A stretch of 64,000 bases of DNA, from contig CM038217.1 of NCBI GenBank assembly GCA_021442155.1, positions 151,783,834 through 151,847,833 on the forward strand, written 5' to 3'. Position numbers and translations under genes: made by a program. The notes under the pieces are model-generated. The model was not told where the DNA came from and made no database searches. It saw only the letters and a list, made by a program, of their open reading frames with translations. Source of the stretch: Cymbidium sinense. Taxonomy: Eukaryota > Streptophyta > Magnoliopsida > Asparagales > Orchidaceae. Positions within the stretch are counted from its first letter, which is position 1. Each line of letters begins with the position of its first letter. Of this stretch, positions 58,730 to 64,000 are shown one piece after another.

Positions 58730-59286
58730 CCATTCATACTTGCCATTTTCCTAGCTAATTTTGCTAAGCAATCAAGTTTACTATTCTCGGATCGAGAGAC
58801 TCGAGTTAATGTGATATTTGGTATCTATTTCATAAGCTTGAGAACTTGCTTATGATAGAAAGCTAACTCAAGCTTGTTGATTCTATAGATGCCAAGTACT
58901 TGATTTATGATAAGCTAAGAATCACCAAAAATATGCAGGTTTTGAATGCCTATGAAAATAGCTTCTTCTAGACCTACCACTAATGCTTCATATTCACTTC
59001 ATTATTAGTTCGCTCAGTCAATATGATCGTCATTATCCCTCCTTTTGGTGTTATGAAGATGATGTCGATTCCTGCTCTTGCTCTTGGAAAATTTAAATGT
59101 TGGACTTGTTTGACTGATGAGGCCCCATCAAAGTATATTTCTCAAATTTGTAATTTGTCTCTTTCATGAATGAGCATAATTTGCTCATCGGGTAAATCAT
59201 CATTAAGAGACGAGTCCGCAGGGATGGGATGTGGAGCAAGAAAATCTGCTAAGACTTGTCCTTCCTTTCTACGAGAACATATCAAA
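58730..59286 (-). pseudogene. TAT archaeal-type RNase H (aRNH)
   Basis: The second RNase H unique to the TAT lineage. The linker VLADFLAPHPIPADSSLNDD precedes EIYFDGASS (about 59130), then ARAGIDIIFITPKGG, a TNNEVKYEALVVGLEEAI block (about 58990) and HIFGDS (about 58930). The conserved acidic residues D (FDGA), E (NNE) and D (FGDS) are visible, though the usual NNEAEYEAL reads NNEVKYEAL. At least two stops. Confidence 0.8.
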
Positions 59287-60719
59287 TTACAAAAGTATCG
59301 CCCATCTTGCCAAGCGACCATCAATCTTGGTCTTATCATTAAGTACTTTGAGGATCGATCCTTGAGATGAGGTAATCTTGTGAGATAACATATAATGATG
59401 AAGCTTTTGAACTACAAAGATCAATGCTAAATAATGCTTCTCTATCGGAGAGTATCTCATTTCTGCTCCTATTAATCTTCGATTGATATAATAAAGAGTA
59501 TTCTCTTTGCCTTCTTCATTGTGTTGTGCCAATAATCCTCTGAGGGACTCTTTGTGTATATATAGAATGAGGGCTTCCAGGGAATAATTAGGATTGGTGG
59601 ATTTAACAAGTAGCTTTTAATTCAATTGAAGGCTTCTTAGCACTCCTTATCCTACTTGAATGGAGCATCCTTCTTCATTAATCTTGCAAATGGTTGACAA
59701 CATCTTGATAGAATTTGATATGAATCAACAAATGAATGCGAGCTGTCATTGTAAAGAACGAAGGTGACGTAAACTCTTGGTGGAGGCATCTCCACAATTG
59801 CCTTGATTTTAGTGGAGTCAATTTCAATACCTCTATGACGTATAATATACCCCAAGAATTTTCCAGAGGATACCCCAAATGCACATTTTAGGGGATTCAT
59901 CTTGAGATCATATTTTTTAATAGTACAATTCTGAAGTCTTTGAAGTGGATTTCACGGTTTAGGCTCTTCACCACTAAATCATCAACATAACATTCCATCT
60001 TTTGATGAATTAACTCATTAAAGATATGTGTCATGGCTCTTTGGTATGTAGCTCCAGTATTTTCCAAGCCAAATGGCATGTAGCAATAGATGCCAATAGG
60101 TGTTACGATGTATATTTTTTCATCTTGGTGTCATTTTGATTTGGTTGTATCGATGATCCATCCATGAATGAATATGTCATAGTTGAAAGTGTTGTCCACT
60201 AATAATTACGATATTGGCGAAAAGTCATCTTTTGGGCATTTATTTAGGAAGTCAATGCAAGAAGGATTTGGTTGTTCTTCTTCTAACTAGGATAATGTTG
60301 GCTATCCAATCACATACTTCTCCTCGGGATGAAGATTGCTTTGATTAGCTTTTAGTTTTACGTTACTTAATCTCAATCTCATTTGCCGAGCTTGCTTAAC
60401 AAGTATTGTATCTGGTTTGATAGTTAGTTTGTGAGCTGTTACATCGGGATAAGCGACATTTAGAATATGTCGGGAAAAGCTCTCAATTCACAAAGTAGTA
60501 TTTTAGCTCTTCAACTTTCTCATCGGTGAAGAGCGATGAAAGTTGGAGGATCATCCTCGAGTTCTTAGGTTGACTTCTTTAAGTTCATCCATAGTAGCTA
60601 TTTGTCCACCATCTTCAAGTTCTTTGGTCTTGGCTTGGCTTCACTTCTTCCTCATTTTAAGAAGAATTTCATGGAATCATCTTCTTCATTACTAAGACTC
60701 TCGATAACCTTCTATTATA
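59287..60719 (-). pseudogene. TAT reverse transcriptase and RNase H
   Basis: Copies the element's RNA. The RT fingers (60719-60100) are broken. The palm is clear at 60079-59897: MPFGLENTGATYQRAM and the catalytic box ECYVDDLVVKS. The thumb follows with NPLKCAFGVSSGKFLGYIIR (59895 on) and GIEIDSTKIKAI, then FARLMKKDAPFK. RNase H is at 59532-59287: EEGKENTLYYINRRLIGAEM, RYSPIEKHYLALIFVVQKL and a GRLARW block. Short frameshifts separate the pieces. Confidence 0.88.
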
Positions 60720-61166
60720 TTATAACTTATCTTTGAGATTTGATGAACCCGGACCTTTAGTGATAAATTTATCACTTCTTCGTGATGCTTGTGGACTTCT
60801 TTGGCTCCACATCTTGTTAAAGATTTGAGTCCTATGTTTAGTAGTTCCCATATGAATTTCAAGCTTATGCATCATTCTTCGTAATTTCTGTGAATAGTAT
60901 ATTAGTATTCTTGTTGGTACTATCTCATCAGAACTTTTATGTTGAGCAGGCTGTTCAAAATTTTGAGGTTGAGACTCCTTAGATTTGTAAAATAGAGTTC
61001 CTGTTCTGCCAATTTCACTCAACGATGGCACATAGAATGTTATCAATTCTTCAATATCATGAACCTCTAGTGGAGTGATTTCTTTGAAGCACAGCTCAGG
61101 GATGGGTATAATTTTAAGTGAGTCATCTGACTCTGCCAAATAAGCTATCCTTCTTGATGTAGCCAT
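60720..61166 (-). pseudogene. Protease-RT linker of TAT polyprotein
   Basis: An open segment of 148 codons between protease and RT (starting MATSRRIAYLAESDDSLKII). Polar with few hydrophobic blocks, as expected of the variable linker before the RT. No catalytic motif. Assigned by position. Confidence 0.5.
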
Positions 61167-61229
61167 CTGGACTCTATTTCTATAAGTAGATTCAAAATCA
61201 TAGTTTGAATGAGAATCATTTATTCCATA

Positions 61230-61900
61230 CTATATTTTTCTTGAGAGTTTATAAGTTTTCTTAGGTTTGACAGGAATATCTTCTTCTTCTTCTGTGTCAC
61301 TCCCTAAATGAGGAACTAATTTTCTTGATTTAGGTGCAAAATTAAGAGTTTTAGGAAGAGTCGGTATTGCCTTCTTCCTTCCTCGTTGCTTCTGCTCTTT
61401 TATTTTATGAAATAGCTCTTTAGTTGCTGAAGTAGATGTTACCACTTCAAGAGGCTTTGTTAGCTTAGGCTCTTTGAGGATGAAGTACTTTGCATCTTCA
61501 TAAATTTTTACTTCATTGACGGAGAATGGTTGTAGGTTATCAGGAATTCTGAATTTTTCTCAATCTTTTAGATACTTCATACATTTATGCATAGTTGATG
61601 GGGCCATGTCATACTCATGTAGCCACGACCGGCCCAAAAGAGCTTTAAATGATGTATCGATATCGATTACATGAAACTTACGTATATAAATCCTTGAACT
61701 TGAGGAGAATAAAAGAACCCGATTGCCTCTTTTCATTGAATATGAACCATCAATTTATCTCTCCCAAGATGTTGGATATCGAGTGATAATCCTCTCAACC
61801 TTTAGACTCATAAGATTGATAGAAGAACACGGATCAATCAATATTACGCTAATAGAGATGCCATCACTCTCTGATAACATAAAGAGGATGATTGTGATCT
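61230..61900 (-). pseudogene. TAT aspartic protease and following spacer
   Basis: Cleaves Gag-Pol. Read on the minus strand: ILIDPCSSINLMSLKVERII (active site normally D-G-S/T-G; here D-P-C-S), then VIDIDTSFKALLGRSWLHEY and APSTMHKCMKYLKD, which fit the C-terminal half of TAT proteases. The charged spacer 61445-61230 follows. The altered active site and an internal stop argue against function. Confidence 0.65.
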
Positions 61901-61988
61901 TTTCCCAACATAATATCCTCTTGAAAATGTGATCATTGGGAGATCTTGAGTTTGTGGTGCTTGATCATGCATTTTTAAAAAGTAAGCT

Positions 61989-64000
61989 TCATAACTCTCG
62001 GATCTTTGAGAGCTGTAAGTTTCTGAGGTCTTTTGACATCAAGAGAGTCGTACACTGTTTATGCGAGATCTTTCTCAGATGTGATAGAATATTATAATCT
62101 ATCTTCTCACTTGATTTAGGCTTCACTCTAGGATTTATAGGAATGATATCTTCATTGACTTCAATTTGGTTGCCTTTGTCTTTTTTTGCATTTCCATTCT
62201 TTGATGAAGGTGGTAAGACTTTACCACTTCTCAACTGAACTTGAATAACTTTGTCTAGTTCAAATTCTTCTGAAGAGGTAGTTTCTTCAAGTTCTCTTCT
62301 TATTCTGGAAGATTGGCCAAAAGGGTTAGACTCACTTTTCAACATCATACATTTCATATGTGATGATATCGATGAGTCTGACTCTTCTCTATCGAGAAAA
62401 GATAGATCTTCATCTGAACTGTTATTGTATTGTTGAGTCATTAAACATAATTCAAACATTAGCTCCTCAGGATCTTCTTGCTATCTTGATAAAAATTTTG
62501 ATGAGTTAGTCGAGTTTGTTTGATTATCATTGTCACCTCGGAGTAACTGATGTTGAAGAATATCGACATCATAGATGATTCGACATATCTCTACGACAAA
62601 ACTCACCATTATCTTCTTCATCACGATTGAATCAGTTTAGGCATGAAGTGCAAGCCTAAATGGCTTTCTTTCTATGGTGATACTCCTCTAGATTGTTAAT
62701 GATCTTTTGAGTGTAGTTCTCTTCTTGATCTTCTTTTTTTAGCAACTTCTTTGATTTATTAGGCACGCGTTTGGTAGCTTCTCATGTTGTGGAAGTAGCC
62801 TTATCAGAATGCCGATGAGAAGCCCAAATACTTGGTTTAGGCATCTCTCTTAAGTCCAATATAGGTTCAAGTGGTGATTTCCACTTGACACTAGGAATGT
62901 CTTTTAGCTGCTTTAGCATCTTCACACTCTTTTTGGAAACTTGTTTGCCATTCTGTGATTTCTCCTTTGTGTTTATCTTTTTGGATGATAAGAGGACGTA
63001 ATCATCCTAGTAGACTCTCTTTTTGGGTTGATTAGAACACTATCAAATAGTGTAAATTCACATTATCGATACTTTCTTTCTTGCCAATCTTTGAAGACAT
63101 AACAATCTTCGATAGGGTGACTGATCATTCGATGATAAGAATAGTAGTTTGGAGTATTGACTTGATCAACTTCTTGAGCCTTTTGATTTAGTAAGAGGCC
63201 GCTTTGCCAAAAAAATTTGGTCACACTGTCCCTTCTAAATGAATATTCATTGTTCATCATTTCTTTAAGAGATGGTCGCATTCGCTCATCATCTCTTCTC
63301 GCCTTTTTTGGACGCTCCCCACCACTTGGAAAAGTCTGAGGTTTGTCATTACCTTCTAATACCAATTTTGGCTATGGATTAGAGTAAACAGGCTTTTTAC
63401 CCTTATCATCATTATGCATTGGCTACTTTCTTTTATTTACATTATATATCACCCGCTTTTCTCCATTTAAGCTATATAGAGGGTTGAATTTCATTTCTTC
63501 TTGAGTCTAAGGTTTATTTCTCTTTGCTTTATCTGCATAGATTTGGACTTAGGGCATTCAACTTTTGAATTTAGTTCTATCAAGCAAGTCGAAATGTTGC
63601 AATGTGCCATGCATAAAATGGTATTTTATCATCCATATTGCCATTAGCAATTGGATCGCATGTTCTTCTTCAACTTGCTTCATACATAGTTTGTGACTTA
63701 TGAATTTTGTCGACTCATCTTTCCTTCTTTAGCAAAGCAGGTCGATTATGATTTTCTCGATTGGTGAACCTCTTCATAAATATAGTTTCCAATTCACAAA
63801 TGTTTTTGAATCATTTGGTTCTCATTATATTCAGCGGTGAAACATGCAAAAAAGTGCATCATTTCCTCTTGTTATCTAGCCTTAAATTGGGCCATATGTT
63901 GCTTTGGATTACCAAGCTCGAAAGTATTGAATTTTTGGTGAGTAACCTTCGGTACAACACTTGGTCATATTCAGCTGGGTAAAGGAGACCCTTACTCATA
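61989..64000 (-). pseudogene. TAT gag (partial)
   Basis: Forms the particle and binds RNA. The upstream part (64000-63366) is heavily broken. 63365-63063 is open: SLKEMMNNEYSFRRD, then NQKAQEVDQVNTPNYYSYHR and MISHPIEDCYVFKDW. The zinc knuckle has lost its first Cys (Y in PNYYSYH), while the element at 6700 keeps it. 62459-61989 is the acidic gag-protease spacer with VQLRSGKVLPP (about 62225), the same hallmark as at 5870. Stops separate the pieces. Confidence 0.82.

Larger units (their letters stand above)
57370..64000 (-). mobile_element. TAT-lineage Ty3/gypsy retrotransposon, degenerate, 5' end beyond window
   Basis: Gene order on the minus strand is gag, protease, RT, RNase H, archaeal-type RNase H, integrase, the order specific to TAT elements. 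All parts are collinear, with frameshifts and stops in every domain. The 5' LTR would lie beyond 64000. Its gag spacer and pol resemble the remnants at 5540-8229 and 10877-13108, so all three belong to related lineages. Confidence 0.9.

Overview
This window looks like a transposon-rich, probably heterochromatic stretch of a flowering-plant nuclear genome. The evidence is the dominance of decayed Ty3/gypsy retrotransposons of the plant TAT lineage (gag with a zinc knuckle, reverse transcriptase, RNase H, a second archaeal-type RNase H, integrase), together with hAT and PIF/Harbinger transposons, a solo LTR, AT-rich MITEs, a CACTA-type terminus and long (AT)n and (CT)n microsatellites. I see no intact host gene, tRNA, rRNA or organellar insert. 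The species cannot be named from this sequence.

Layout, left half. 1-5515 is a long non-coding retroelement repeat (copy A). 5540-8229 is a decayed TAT gag on the minus strand. 9691-10880 is an unusual tandem array of about 16 hairpin units that runs straight into a truncated TAT pol pseudogene on the plus strand (10877-13108), followed by a degenerate 3' non-coding region (13109-15572). 15573-21050 is a second copy of the non-coding repeat (copy B). It contains a 180-bp tandem array with two hairpins per unit and a run of GGTCAA/TTGACC inverted repeats, and it ends in a fold-back at 21010-21113 and an inverted fragment up to 21665.

Middle. 21666-27260 is a 5'-truncated hAT element whose transposase pseudogene keeps a BED finger and a dimerisation domain. 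A solo LTR with an exact 5-bp target duplication lies at 30345-31765. 34022-40740 holds Harbinger-type sequence, including a two-gene Harbinger element on the minus strand (a Myb/SANT-like ORF1 and a DDE transposase), plus a small exon-like fragment of unknown origin at 35901-36140. Two neighbouring MITEs of one family lie at 41162-41744 and a CACTA-type terminus at 42897. An inverted copy C of the non-coding repeat lies at 43085-46290.

Right. 51200-51580 is a second Harbinger ORF1 remnant, on the plus strand. 52721-53660 is LTR-like with a TATA box. 53889-54170 is a four-unit hairpin array. 57370-64000 is a nearly collinear but frameshifted TAT element on the minus strand (gag, protease, RT, RNase H, aRNase H, integrase) with a hairpin-bearing 3' region.

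Nothing here appears able to act as an intact gene system; each transposon carries its own disabled gene set. The most unusual signal is the repeated appearance of unrelated tandem arrays whose units fold into hairpins, with stem sequence changing on both arms together in several units, in non-coding parts of the TAT-type sequence.
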